From Zonotrichia leucophrys gambelii (taxonomy: Eukaryota; Chordata; Aves; Passeriformes; Passerellidae), in assembly GCF_028769735.1 (NCBI RefSeq), contig NC_088170.1, positions 48,021,585-48,085,584 of the forward strand: 64,000 nt of DNA, in the 5' to 3' direction. Positions within the stretch are counted from its first letter, which is position 1. Every line of letters starts with the position of its first letter. Below the pieces are notes generated by a model. It had not been told where the DNA came from and did not search any database. It saw nothing but the letters and a program-made list of their open reading frames with translations. Positions 36,675-47,388 of this stretch are shown one piece after another. The translations under genes were made by a program, and so were the position numbers.

Positions 36675-36881
36675 CACAGCCTCCTGCCTTTTGCTTCCTG
36701 TACAAGGACCTTCCTTCCCTGCGGTTGCAAGGAAAAGCTGTCTGCGGTGTGGAGCGGAGCAGAGGAGGAGAGAGGAGAATCTGGCAGCTTGGATAGCCTG
36801 GACTGCATTGTCTGGCTTCATGACCCCTGCTGTGTAGCAGTCTCATCCCCTCTCTCATACGCTCCCTCTGTCTTCCACTCT

Positions 36882-36908
36882 TTTTTTCTTCTTTCCTTTT
36901 TAAAATAG
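36882..36908 (+). other. Pyrimidine tract with TAG: possible splice acceptor
   Basis: About 20 of 21 bases at 36878-36900 are pyrimidines, followed by AAAATAG at 36902-36908, a fair 3' splice-site match. If used, the coding exon would be 36909-36948 with a leader exon upstream in the island, for which GGGTGAGC at about 36505 could be the donor. If not used, the tract is simply part of the 5' untranslated leader. Confidence 0.35.
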
Positions 36909-36926
36909 CAGCATCTCGGGCGAGCC

Positions 36927-36948
36927 ATGTTTGGCACTGAATCGTCAT
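36927..36948 (+). CDS. Likely first coding exon (7 codons plus 1 nt) of an unidentified gene
   Basis: The ATG at 36927 has a purine (G) at -3 and an in-frame TAG at 36906-36908, so translation can begin here and not further upstream in this frame. It encodes MFGTESS plus the first base of a split codon, then meets a GTAAGT donor at 36949-36954. A CpG island ends about 170 bp before it. The exon is therefore a phase-1 coding start with the rest of the protein outside the recognised sequence. The base before the donor is T rather than the usual G, a mild weakness. A pyrimidine tract and AG (36882-36908) just before it could also make this a separate 40-nt second exon. Seven residues were not enough to name the gene, and no symbol is given. 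Confidence 0.4.
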
Positions 36949-37443
36949 GTAAGTAAATGCATCCCATTTACATCCTTTTTCTGTGAGAACAGGCTTGTTT
37001 TATCCTTGCTGTACCTGCCACACTGCATTCTCTTTGCCGTAGGTCGTTGGCTAAGCTGTGGTCCTTGCCTGCTTATGGAGGGATGGAGGATGCTGGAGGG
37101 GAAGCATCTACCTCCCAAGTGTGGGTGCATCCTCGATGCAAGCAGCAAGGAGCTAGGGCTGTCAGTGCTGCTGAATTCAGGCCACTGGAAGATTGGGGGG
37201 AAAAGGCAGTTTTCTTTGGATGTGGCAGTTGATAAGATCGCATCTGTCAGTGATCAGGAGTTGCAGACACTCTAATGAATGCACTGCTCAGATGGTGCAT
37301 TTGGGGACTGAGAATGCTGCAGTATTAGATGGGTGAGAGCTGGGGGAAAGTGATTTAACCATCAGGAAAAGACTGCTATCTCATGCTTATCTCATTTGCT
37401 TCATTTTTTGTCTCTGGGAGAAAAAAGGCTTCTCTGCAATTTA

Positions 37444-37456
37444 CCCCCCCCCCCCC
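37444..37456. repeat. Poly(C) run of 13
   Basis: Thirteen consecutive C, rare in this AT-rich sequence. Such runs are length-unstable and error-prone in sequencing, so the true length may differ. Confidence 0.9.
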
Positions 37457-39069
37457 TTGTGATTGCAGAATCCACAATTAAATTAGGTGGAATTCTAAAT
37501 ATGAGGTGAAAAATGCGAAAGAAAAGGATCATTTATTTTTTTTCTTCCTCATCTTTGTGCTGGAAAATCTTAACCGAGGCGGTCTGCTGTATAGTAGCAG
37601 TGCAGATGCATGTCATTGAAAGCAAGCCAATTCTGCTTCGATGGGAACAACAATTACCTACCTGGCAAATCTGGCTGCAGAGGAAGGCTGGGGGTTTATG
37701 TATAAATAATGTTGCTGGTGACAGTGTGGCTGTGTGGGGACCAGTCTGATCCAGTGGTTATCGGATGAGGGAAAAACAGAAAACAGTTGGTTCATGCTGT
37801 ATTTTGTGCACAGAACAGTACTGGGTGTTGAAAACATGTCTCATTTGGATATGAAGGGATGGCTTTTTTAGAGCATTGTCACATCCAGCATGGTGTAATG
37901 TCTCCACACTTCTTGGCTGGGACCTGTTCTGTGGCTCATCTTTTCCTAGGAAATTACAAGAGCATTGGGATGCCTCATAATTATGCCTTCCTGGCTGTCA
38001 AACCCCTTGCTCCCAAAGGGTTAATTGTTCCTGTGACCAGGCTCTGGCAGCTTCCCCCTCCTCTGCCACAACACCCAGTCAAGGTCAGGCAGCATAAAAA
38101 CAAAATTTGCCTTTAGATTTCTTTTGTTTAGGGACGCATTTTTCATGCACAGTTGTAAACATGTCTGCAGCTCTGGGTCATCAGAGCATGAACAGAGATG
38201 CCAAATGTTGTAGCTGCATCTGTTTCACCCTGACAGATCTGTGAGCCCCAGCGTCTGTGTCCGTGGGCTCTATTTCTGCAAAATGCACATGAACAGGCTT
38301 TGAGATAAAATCTGTGCCCCACCTGCCCTCTAGCAGAAAGCCACAGGATGCACTTGTTCATTTTCGTGGTCCTTTCTTGGTTTACAAGGTGCATTGGCTA
38401 AAGTCACAGGGGTTGTGCACCAGCAGCTGTGGCTGCTTTTGTTTCCATGGTTCCCACAATTTAGAAAAGGGCAATGGAAGCTTCCATATCAGCCACTATC
38501 TGTTTCCCAGAAGGGTCTAGAAACGTTTCTTGCTTTTAAAAATGGTATTAAACAGAACATGGCTTGTTGCCATAGATTTGAGCAGAGGCTACGGTCAGTC
38601 TCTGCCTGAACTCCCTGGGCAGATGAAGAGGAGGGCAGTGTGGTGGCCAACTCCCCTGAACTCTGCTCAGGCCTGAACCTGAGCCCGGGAGTTCCTGTTG
38701 GGTCTGGACAGGGCTGTCCCTTTGCCTGCTGCTGCCAGGTTCTGCAGGCAGGAGGAGAGCAGGGTCACAGGTGCTGCCCTGCTCACCCGCCCTGCCCGTG
38801 CGGGTCGGTGCTCGCCGAACCAGCCCTGCCCTCGCTGCTGCTGGGGGAACAGTGGCTTTGCTTTCAAAGAAAGAAGCTTGGATCGACATTACTTCAGTCA
38901 AAATGCTAAGAGGTTTTTTGTCTTCCCTCTCCTCCTGTCCTCTTCATATTTCCAGGCTGTCAAATGATAACAGTGCTACTAATTGTTAATGTTTCTGTCT
39001 GGCTAGAGCATCAAATAAGACAAAAAAGAGTCAGCATTATTTGGACATTGGAAATATGTCAGAAGCCAT

Positions 39070-39087
39070 TGCTGCTGCTGCTGCTGT
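39070..39087. repeat. (CTG)n trinucleotide run
   Basis: About five uninterrupted GCT/CTG units lie in non-coding DNA. It is short. Confidence 0.9.
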
Positions 39088-40378
39088 CCAAAAAGCATGA
39101 AATGAGCAGATTACAGTTTTTTTAATCCTGCTGTTTACCCTTAGTATTTAGGATTTCATTTCTCTCTGCTTTGATTAAAAAGCCAAGAAGAATGGTGAGA
39201 AGCAAATACTGGTTCAGAACCTTTAGTCTCACTCAGTATCAAAATATTTTAAATGTCAAACCAACTCTCCTTTGGCAATCCTGTTTGTTTCTTTTTGCTT
39301 TTAGCAGCAGTTAGAAGGGCAGTAAAAGATAGTCTGAGAGTCTTTGTAGGAACAGGCATCCGCTTATCACCTCCTGGATGCAGGGAAAGACAAACAGCCA
39401 CTGACAAGAGCCCATAAAGGGGGATAAGGCAGCAGGCGATGCACAAACAGCTGCTGACACTCCCAGTACGTGATGAGCAAGGATAGAGTGTGCAAAGCAA
39501 AACCCCAAGAAGTGTCTGTGCAAGGGCACTGTGGGAGGGTTGGGTAGTTGCCATGGGGTCGTGGTCAGTATTTTCCATTGGTCATATGTTCTTTCTATAA
39601 TCCCCACAGGAAACATATGTGGCAGAGAGGCTTCATCTTCAGATGCACTGCCAGGGAGGTGTGGAGGGCTCTGTGCATGGGGGGCAGCTTTTTACCCCAT
39701 CCCACCACTCCTGCTGACCTGAAAGATTTATCTGCTCACCATAATCATTTCACATTCTGTGGGAGGTAATCTGGTTTGATAAAAAATTGAGAATTAAGTA
39801 TTTTTTATGGTGAAATGGTGTTGTAGGGCTGCGCCAAAGCAGAGAAGTGGTGGACCTCTGAACAAGTGATGAGGTGGTCCCCACAAGTAAAACAAGCACT
39901 CTCATCTCAGGGAGAAGAGCCCAGCAGAAATAAGCAGCAAGCATCCCTTGTCTAACTAGGAATACTGGCAGCTGCAGGCCTCCAGGAGAGACAACAGAGG
40001 CATAAATTAAACTGAGCTGTGAGAGCAGCCAGAGTCGGTGAGGCTTACCAGTGCTGGGAGAGGTCAGGGGAATGCAGCTCCATCACATCTGACTGGGCAT
40101 TGGTGAAGAGTGGGACAGGATGCAGTTTAGAGCCTGTGAAACAACTGGGAGACTCAGAGAGCCATTTCGTGCATGTGTGAGGATATGCATGCACCCTGGG
40201 TGCTTCAGCTACCCAGAGGAGCTAAGTAGGAAGCTGCAAGGAAGGATTCACACACACATGCCCATGGAGCTTGCCCCAGTGCTGTTACAAGGGCCCAGAT
40301 CTGTGCTGTGAAAGCCCCAGGTGATGTTCTCAGTACTGCTGCATCTCTTCATGTAACCTGGCAGCAGTACTGCACTGT

Positions 40379-40420
40379 GGTTATAGGGGTTATAGGGGGG
40401 TTATAGGGGGCTTGTCTGGG
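40379..40420 (+). repeat. GGTTATAGGGG tandem repeat with G-quadruplex potential
   Basis: Three copies of a TTATA-G(4-6) unit are followed by CTTGTCTGGG. This gives four G-tracts of at least three with loops of 5, 5 and 7 nt, which meets the usual G3+N1-7 quadruplex rule on the + strand. It resembles the telomere unit but contains TTATA rather than TTA. Confidence 0.85.
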
Positions 40421-42177
40421 AAATGCGCTTCCGGCCTGGGCTGTTTGGGAGACACTCATGGTGGTCCCTGTCTGGTAGATCAGCAACTGCACTCTGGAAA
40501 GCAGAAGGACTCTGAAACAAAGGAGAGCTGACCAAAGGGCCAGAGAAAACACAAAACCAAAGGGAAATGGAGCTTTCCTCTGCTGCAAGGTTAATGCTAG
40601 AAGGCTCTGTGTGGGGAGGCTGAGGACTGCTGTGGGGAATGAGAAACCTTGCTCACCCAAATGTGCCAGGAAAAGCCTCTGTGCTTGTGCTAGGTTCACT
40701 GTACTGTCTTCTGCTCTGTCTTTCAGGACAGGAACTACTTTTGTTCCTAGGCACTTTTTCCCCAAACTTTCTTCCAGCCAAGATGTGACAAATGGGAAAG
40801 GTTACACCAAGATAAGTTATTTATGACATCAGAGAAGTAGTCTTATAAACTTGTGCAAAACAGCAGCAGCCAGCCGTAGAGAAATGGAAGATCTTGGCAT
40901 CAAACATGGAGGTGAAGGACAATCTGATTGGCACTGATTGCCATCCTGGTGATGTGCTTGCCTCCTCTGTTTCCAGCGCTGGTACTCATCCCAGTTGTTG
41001 GAGAGCTAACCAAAACCAGGCCACTCCTGCAGGTTTTGAGCATGCTGGCTCTGCCAGCTTGTTCATGGGGTGGTTAGATGAGCAGCAGCACAGGAAGGGT
41101 GGGACATGACTGTTGAAATTCTGGTGGGAGATAGCAGCCTTGGTGAGACTGGGCTCCACTGCAACAGCAGATGACCAAAAAGCTCCTTTTTTGAGCATAA
41201 ATAGCCCACTGCCATCCTAAAAGGCTGAGAGCAGTAAGTACAGCCACAATTTCTCAATGATGTTACACTGGTTTCTCAGGCAACAGTATGCCAAAGAGAG
41301 GTTACAGAAAGTACCAGAAGTTGTAAGTTTAAACTAATATATGTAGCTGCTGAGGTTCCTGTTGTTCCCTGTAGAGTCAGAGCTGGTGAAAATACTGCAG
41401 AACCAGGTCAAAGAGAGGCTTAGCTACGCCACTGTCAAATGCCAGAATAAACCTGGGTTATGAAAGGGGTTGAGGTTGCAGGAACTCTAATAACTTGACA
41501 AATTATTCAATGAAACTCCAAGATACTTGGCAAGAAAATGTAGTCTCACATCCCACATACAGTGGATTTTGAGATTGACTATGTGCTAGTACTCTTACTT
41601 TCTAAATGAATGTTTTTTTAAAAAATACAAACCTGAGATAAGAGAGGGTTCTCTAACTCCTTTAGGTATTATATAACACCTTGGTGACTGCATGCTCAGC
41701 ACAGGGGCTTGAATCTCAGCCCTCCTACTCAGACAGCTTCACTGGCAATTTGAACTCGCTGTGCTGAGCTGTTCACAAGCAGACAGCTGTTGGGAGAGTT
41801 TAATGCACCTTGCCCTTTCTTTCTCCAAAAACAAAAAGTGGGCTGAGACATCTCACAGGCTGGATATGACTCATGAATTTGATAGTCTTTGGTGGTTTGT
41901 CTCTTGCAGCCCTGGATCACCTTTCCTGTCTCTCTGGTTTAGAATTTGCAAGGTTCTGATGTAAAGTTATGAATACAGTGATGGTCTCCCAGGCAGCTGT
42001 GTGCACACAGCTTCTGCAATGGGGAAGAAATCTGAAGGTACATGAAGGGAACTTTACAGGCTTTTCTTCAGCTTGTCACATTTTTTGGTCCTCGCCATTA
42101 GCTAGAAGCATGACCTATAATTAGTGGAGGAGTCTGTGAATGACCAAAGATGACAAAAGGTCTTTCAGATTTAAAAC

Positions 42178-42250
42178 AAAAATCACAGAATAGTTTGGAT
42201 TTGAAGGGACCAGCAACCTCCTCAGAGCAGGACCAATCTCCTAGTTAGAG
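42178..42250 (-). mobile_element. CR1 LINE fragment (3' end)
   Basis: 'aaaaatcacagaatagtttg', 'gatttgaagggaccagcaac' and 'cctcctcagagcaggaccaa' correspond to the reverse complement of the avian CR1 3' end, so this copy lies on the minus strand. Only about 70 bp remain, and the terminal octamers are reduced to a single degenerate unit. Confidence 0.75.
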
Positions 42251-45027
42251 CCAGTGATAGATAAAACTCAGTCAATCTGCATATTTGCAGAATGGTGTGA
42301 GATCAAAACAAGCTTCAGCTTTGACCACTGTAATTTACAGAACCAGAAATAGGGAAAGATCTTTATGACCAAGGACGCCTGAAAGATTATTAGAGTCCCT
42401 TTGGGCTGTGTGACCCAGATAGGAAGTGCAGTACATGCAGCGAAGACTCTGTCAGAGTATTTGAGCTGGGGTAGAAGCAATAGTGTTTCATGTAGTTTGG
42501 GGATAATTAATGGGTATGCCTAGCAAAAAAAAATATTCACAGAAGAATCTAAGTCATCTTTTTTCATCTGAGCTAAAATGCCCTGGTTGAACCCTGAAGC
42601 ACCTGTTTACTTCAGGGAAGCAAGAAAAGGTCTGTGAAATGCTGTGAGAAAAGCATGTGGAATAGAGAGGGACAGAGTATTCCAGCTTTTCTAGATTAAT
42701 GGATTTCTTTCCCCTTTGGTGAAAATCGCTTTGATGTAACATCACCATTTAGATCCTTTCATATGAAGGTCACTGTGTATAATATGAAATTAAAGTATCT
42801 TAAAAATGACAATATGTTCCCTATTGAAAAGGATAAGATGTTATATTAACCAAATGAGCTGGACATCTACAGAAGGAAACTTGCTGCGCACAATCTGGTG
42901 GAGCTCAGTGAAAAATTGTCTGACTTTGGTGTGTTTTGTCAAGGTGAAACTCTGAGAGATCAATTTAAGATGCCTAGAAACAGGGAGTGGAACACAAGCC
43001 ATATTCTGCCTAGACCAGAAATGTGCCGTTGCTTCACAGAATTAGATGGAAAGTATTTTAGAACTTCTTAGGGCTCTCAAAAAATTCATTTGGAAATGGT
43101 ATCTTGGAGGTGGTGTGATCAGTACAGGAGAAAGAAAGTTCTTGTGAAACTACATGGCAGTGATACAAAATTAAAGTGTGATATTTCTGACCTCCTATGA
43201 GAAATAGAGTGGCTGGGAAGGTCTTGCTCCATGCAAGCTTTGAGAGAGGTGCTGAGCAGACCCATAAAATGTGCTAGATCATGTTTCAGCCTAGAGCAGG
43301 AGCCTAAGGTGAAAGTAACACTAAGTCAGTGAGCTTGTCACAGAAAATATATAGCTATACTGGGGGCTTTCCACATTTGTATAGCCCTTAGGTAGCTCTT
43401 TTAAAGGTTTGATTGAGTAGGGAAGAAGGATGAGAGGGTAAGAAGGAACTCTAGAAGAAAGTGCCTTGTCCTCAAAATGTCTGTAGCCTAGAAAGCCATG
43501 AGGAGGTTTTGCTTTTGAAGATGGTCCATGGAAAGATTGTTCATCCCCTTTACCTCTCCTGTTTACCTTGCCACTCATTAGCCCAGTGATTTTGCAATTT
43601 GCAATGATGATATAATTTCCTGTTAACCACTAGGAGCTAAAGTCTTGTAAAGCTGTTGTGCATTTGGATTTCCTGCTGCACTCTCTTGAGTGTGGAAGTA
43701 CCCATATAGTAGTACATGAAGAAGTTTTAAGAGGATATAGTCTTAATGTTGATGAGTTGTGATTGTGCAAGTGCAGCATAAGGAAAATGTACTCAATTAC
43801 ATATTTTAAAAGTTCCTGGATGGGAGTAGAAAAAGGAGACCAGGTATTTTTTTTTACTTCATGTGCTAGCTGCATTTTTACTGTGAAGTAAGGGATTCTA
43901 TGATGAGGACACCACTAGAAAGCAAGGTCTGAGAGGAAGGGCATCTATTACAACTCCAGGGAGGTCAGAAAATTGCAGCAGACTCCACTTGTAAGACCAA
44001 TGCTATAAGAGAAGGAAAAACTGCTGTAAGAAGATACCATCCCAGGCAGAACCTCAATTATATAAATCACTGGCTTGTAGATATCTAACAAGAGTCACAT
44101 TGATTCTGAACTGACTTAGCACAATAAAAATAGTGCTGGTCACAAAAGAAAAAGCATCCTGATAAGAAATACTGAAAGATGCTAAAAAGATACATTTAGC
44201 ATTTACTGAAAGAGCTGAATGTGGAAAATATTGGCACCACGAACCTTTTTTCCTGTCAGCTGCACTCATTACTGTCATTAGTAAGGGATCTAGGACTGTT
44301 GCAGTGGCAACAGTAAATTGTGCCGCTGTATTTTCATCGGGGTAAGTAATCATGAGTCATTCAAACCATCTGCTAATAAAACACTCTCAGACTGCTTAGG
44401 TTATCAAAGAGAATACAGTAGCTGAGAAATGTCAAATTAGCTGGCAAGGAAGCAAGGCAAATTTTGTGTGAAGATGCCATGTACTTTGTCATCCACACAG
44501 ACAGGAGGCCAGGCAGTCCATCTGTTTTATAGGCTGTGGGTGGACACAAAGGTCTGCTAAGGGTTAAGTGAGCTGGAGAAAGCATTCCTCTGACTCTGGA
44601 ACATGTATCAGCCTGGCTATTCTCTGCATCCTCTGCTGCTTGCATGGTCTGAGTGATAACTCCAGATAAGCTGTACAGAGCAAAGAGGATGATAATCACG
44701 CTGCCTGTGTAATTGGATGGAGAAGAGCTCCAAATGATGGAAGTGAGCAGACAGATAAAAAGCAGCAAGATCTGAACTGTAAGCATCACAATCAGGAGTG
44801 GAAGTTCCTCTAGGAATCCACCCAAGTGTGAGAGGCCTGACGCACAAACCTCGCACAGGAGGATACAGTGTCCTTGGTCACAGGACAGAAGAGCAGCTCT
44901 GTGCCAGTACCAACAGGAGCAGATTCTTCTACAACTGCTGACCTGCTGGAGTTGTCTCTCTCAGACTTTGGAATGTTCCAATAGCACAAGGAGATAGCAG
45001 TGGGATGAATGATTTCTCAAGTGTATT

Positions 45028-45084
45028 AAATACGACATACTACATCACCTTTAGTACTTTAGTAAATAAGACAAACTACATCAC
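45028..45084. repeat. Degenerate 36-bp-period tandem duplication
   Basis: AAATACGACATACTACATCAC at 45028-45048 recurs as AAATAAGACAAACTACATCAC at 45064-45084, with related bases between. Two mismatches in 21 bp suggest an older duplication. Confidence 0.8.
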
Positions 45085-45734
45085 TTGCAGTTACCACATC
45101 CTAGTGGGACTAGGGCGTGTTTTCCCAGCCCATAGGGATGCAGCAGCTAGGATAACAAAGAGATTAAGTGGCCTGCTTAGGATAAAGCACTAATGGTCTG
45201 TCCCCACCGAGAATGGGCATTCAAAGGCCTTTGCAGAGGGCCTTTTCTAAACTTACCTATACAGGTGTGAATATTTCCACAGCTGGGGTTCTTTCTGTGT
45301 TAGGCTACACGTGCACAGCAGGGAGGTGGCACTGCCGTGGGCATTGTGCATCACAGTGACCGTCTGGGTGCAGAGGGACATTCATTTAGTTGCTCTGGGG
45401 CACTGCATGTATGCTAATGGCTTAGAGTCTCTGTGGGGTTTGGCTGCCTGTCAGAGAGGAATGAAGCTGTAGATTTCAAACCAGTGCTCTGTACTGCAGC
45501 AGTTTGGTGAACTACGTGCCTGGCATTTAGTTAGGTTCTGTCTTGTTTGTGCGTCTATGGTGACATTCAATTAATTCTTCCATAAAATACAGATAAATAT
45601 CCACGCAGAATTATACAAAGAGACAAAAAAAGGGGCTTATGTTTGAATTTGCTATCCTTAATAGTATCCCCTTAAACAGAGAGGCTCCCCTGAGGGAACA
45701 AAGCAATATGACTCTCTAATGTGGAACGTCAGTG

Positions 45735-45748
45735 CAGCGCCGGCGCTG
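45735..45748. promoter_or_regulatory. GC-rich 14-bp palindrome, possible REST-type half-site
   Basis: CAGCGCCGGCGCTG is a perfect palindrome with several CpGs in otherwise CpG-poor DNA. On the + strand GGCGCTGTC (45742-45750) matches one half of the REST/NRSF element, and GGCGCTGCA at 45757 resembles the other half at non-standard spacing. The palindrome is seen directly; factor binding is speculation. Confidence 0.35.
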
Positions 45749-46152
45749 TCGGATGAGGCGCTGCAGGCAGCAGCTGCTGTCTGCAGGCTGGCAGCAAATA
45801 TGGGTGTCTGCATTTTCAGCTATTCTCCCCTAGGCCACGGCTTTGTATGTGCTCCTGATTTGGTTTGGTTTACAAAGGAAAAAAGAAGTGTCTTTATGTC
45901 ATTGGACAATGTAACTGTGGACAAAGGAGTTAAAAGGAATCTGCCAGTCTTTGTTTATGTACGTAATTTATTTATTGATTTATTCATTTATTTTACTTTG
46001 ACAGCTGTTGTTAGTTAAAGCTACAACTGCTTTGTTTTTAACAGACTAGTTTAGCAAAATTAAAGCATTTTTTTCCCAGTGAAGGAAAGCCTGAAACTGT
46101 CTCACTGTATAGCATATCATTGCTGATGAGAAGCTGTAGTCTTCCTGCTTCT

Positions 46153-46177
46153 TGCCAGGGAGTTCAGTACCCTGGCA
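46153..46177. repeat. 8-bp stem hairpin, 9-nt loop
   Basis: TGCCAGGG pairs with CCCTGGCA, with one wobble and one further pair outside. The same 8-bp arms recur in the larger hairpin at 54.6 kb. Confidence 0.85.
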
Positions 46178-46849
46178 GGCAGTAAGTCTTGTTATCCTTG
46201 TATATCAGTATGCCAGAAGTTTACATAAATAGAAAAGTGGACTCTCCTTTCATCTCCAGAAGCACTTCAGACATACTGACACAACAGGGATGGAGGTATC
46301 TCAGAGGTGCCATGGGGAGCCTGCATTGCAGCTGACTTAGGTTTTGCTGCCTTATGTACAAGGCAGGGAAGATCATACTGCCAAGCTGGCTTTCAGAAAC
46401 TGGAATTTCATCTCTGGAGATCATCTGCTGGATGTAGCAAATTGCTTTCTAGGGATTTTGTTTGGTTGTTTTTTGATTGGTTTTTTCTTTTTGAATTGGC
46501 TAAAATCTGGCCATTAGTCCTGTCTTTATTTCTGAAGTTCAGTCAGAAAATACCTTTCAAAGGAAAAGATGCACTGCTATTTCAGCAATTAAATTCTAAA
46601 ACTGAATCACAGTTATCTGGCTGTCCTTTTGCTTTCTAACATCCAAACTCACAGAAATAGTCCAATTAAATACTTTTGAAGAAGAAAATGAGAACATCCA
46701 GTCAAATAATAACTAAAGTTATCAGTGATTATAGCCAGAATAAAATATAATCAAAATAAACTTCTTAACAGTAATCTAAGACTAATATTAATCTATAAAT
46801 GATTGATAAATGAGATAATCATGATAGGACAAGGACATGACAGGTGCAT

Positions 46850-47388
46850 TCTTTGTCCCTTTGTATTCAGAACTGGTGAGGCCACACGGGGTGTCCTCTG
46901 TTCAGTTCTGGTCCCCTCTAAAAAAGACTTTCATGTGCTGGAGCTTGTCCAGAGAAGGGCAGTGAAACTGGTGGAAAGCTGAGAGCAAAAGTCATGTAAG
47001 GAGCAACTGAGGGAGCTGGAATTGTTTAGCCTGGAGCAAAGGAGGCTCAGGGGAGACCTTATCCCTTTACAACTGCCTGAAAGGAGGCTGTTGTTAGTGG
47101 AGGTTGGCTTCTTCTCCAAGGCAACCAGTGACAGGACAAGAGAAAATGGTTTCAAGCATGGGCCAGGGGAGATTCAAATTGGACATGAGAGAGAATTTCT
47201 AAATGGAAAGCACTGGAATGGGCTGTCCATGGAGATGGTGGAGTCACCATGCCTGAAGGGGTTCAAGAAATGGCTGGACATGGCACTTTGTGCCATGGTT
47301 AAGTTTATAAGGTAGAGATCAAGTGGACAAAGTTTGGACTCAATGATCTTGGAGGTCTTTTCAAACCTAAATGATTCTGTGAAGAAAT
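46850..47388 (+). mobile_element. CR1 LINE fragment, longest copy in the window
   Basis: Clear CR1 3' region on the + strand, with these signatures in order: 'ggtgaggccacacggggtgt', 'cagttctggtcccct', 'ttgtccagagaagggcagtg', 'gtttagcctggagcaaagga', 'gctcaggggagacctta', 'gaatgggctgtccatggaga' and the end 'caatgatcttggaggtcttt' with 'atgattctgtga'. The first part covers the C-terminal end of the reverse-transcriptase ORF region and the rest is 3' UTR. A 97-codon frame inside is a broken remnant, not a gene. It is 5'-truncated, as is typical for CR1. Confidence 0.95.

Larger units (their letters stand above)
36384..36760 (+). promoter_or_regulatory. CpG-island promoter
   Basis: Roughly 35 CpGs lie in about 380 bp (for example 'gagcggcggtgcggtgtc', 'tctcgggcgagcggggctgc', 'cccgccgctagcgcag'), while the flanks are CpG-depleted. 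A full CRE lies at 36536-36543 and a TATA-like ATTTAAAC near 36668-36675. The ATG at 36927 with a splice donor lies just downstream. This is the layout of a vertebrate CpG-island promoter, most simply driving transcription to the right. Divergent transcription cannot be excluded. The TSS is probably between 36.6 and 36.8 kb (inference). Confidence 0.75.
36955..42177. other. Presumed first-intron DNA, left part
   Basis: No further exon was recognised. It includes a poly(C) run at 37.44 kb, a GC-richer segment at 38.62-38.86 kb with several CpGs, a (CTG)n run at 39.07 kb and a G-quadruplex motif at 40.39 kb. Assignment to an intron depends on the exon at 36.93 kb being real. Confidence 0.4.
42251..46849. 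other. Presumed intron DNA between CR1 copies
   Basis: No exon was called. It includes a hydrophobic minus-strand frame at 44373-44825, discussed in findings, a degenerate 36-bp duplication at 45.03 kb, and a CpG-bearing palindrome at 45.74 kb. An 8-bp hairpin (TGCCAGGG / CCCTGGCA) lies at 46153-46177. Confidence 0.45.

Noticed and set aside
36420..36908. 162-codon plus-strand frame across the CpG island
   Set aside because: It is in the promoter and leader, is Cys/Ser-rich as expected from GC-rich DNA, and has no recognisable protein. The later ATG with donor is a better start.
40379..40412. Interstitial telomere repeat
   Set aside because: The unit is GGTTATAGGGG, not TTAGGG. The G-quadruplex description fits; a telomere relic is not supported.
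47022..47315. 97-codon frame resembling a coding fragment
   Set aside because: It lies wholly inside the CR1 element and is a remnant of repeat DNA, not a host gene.
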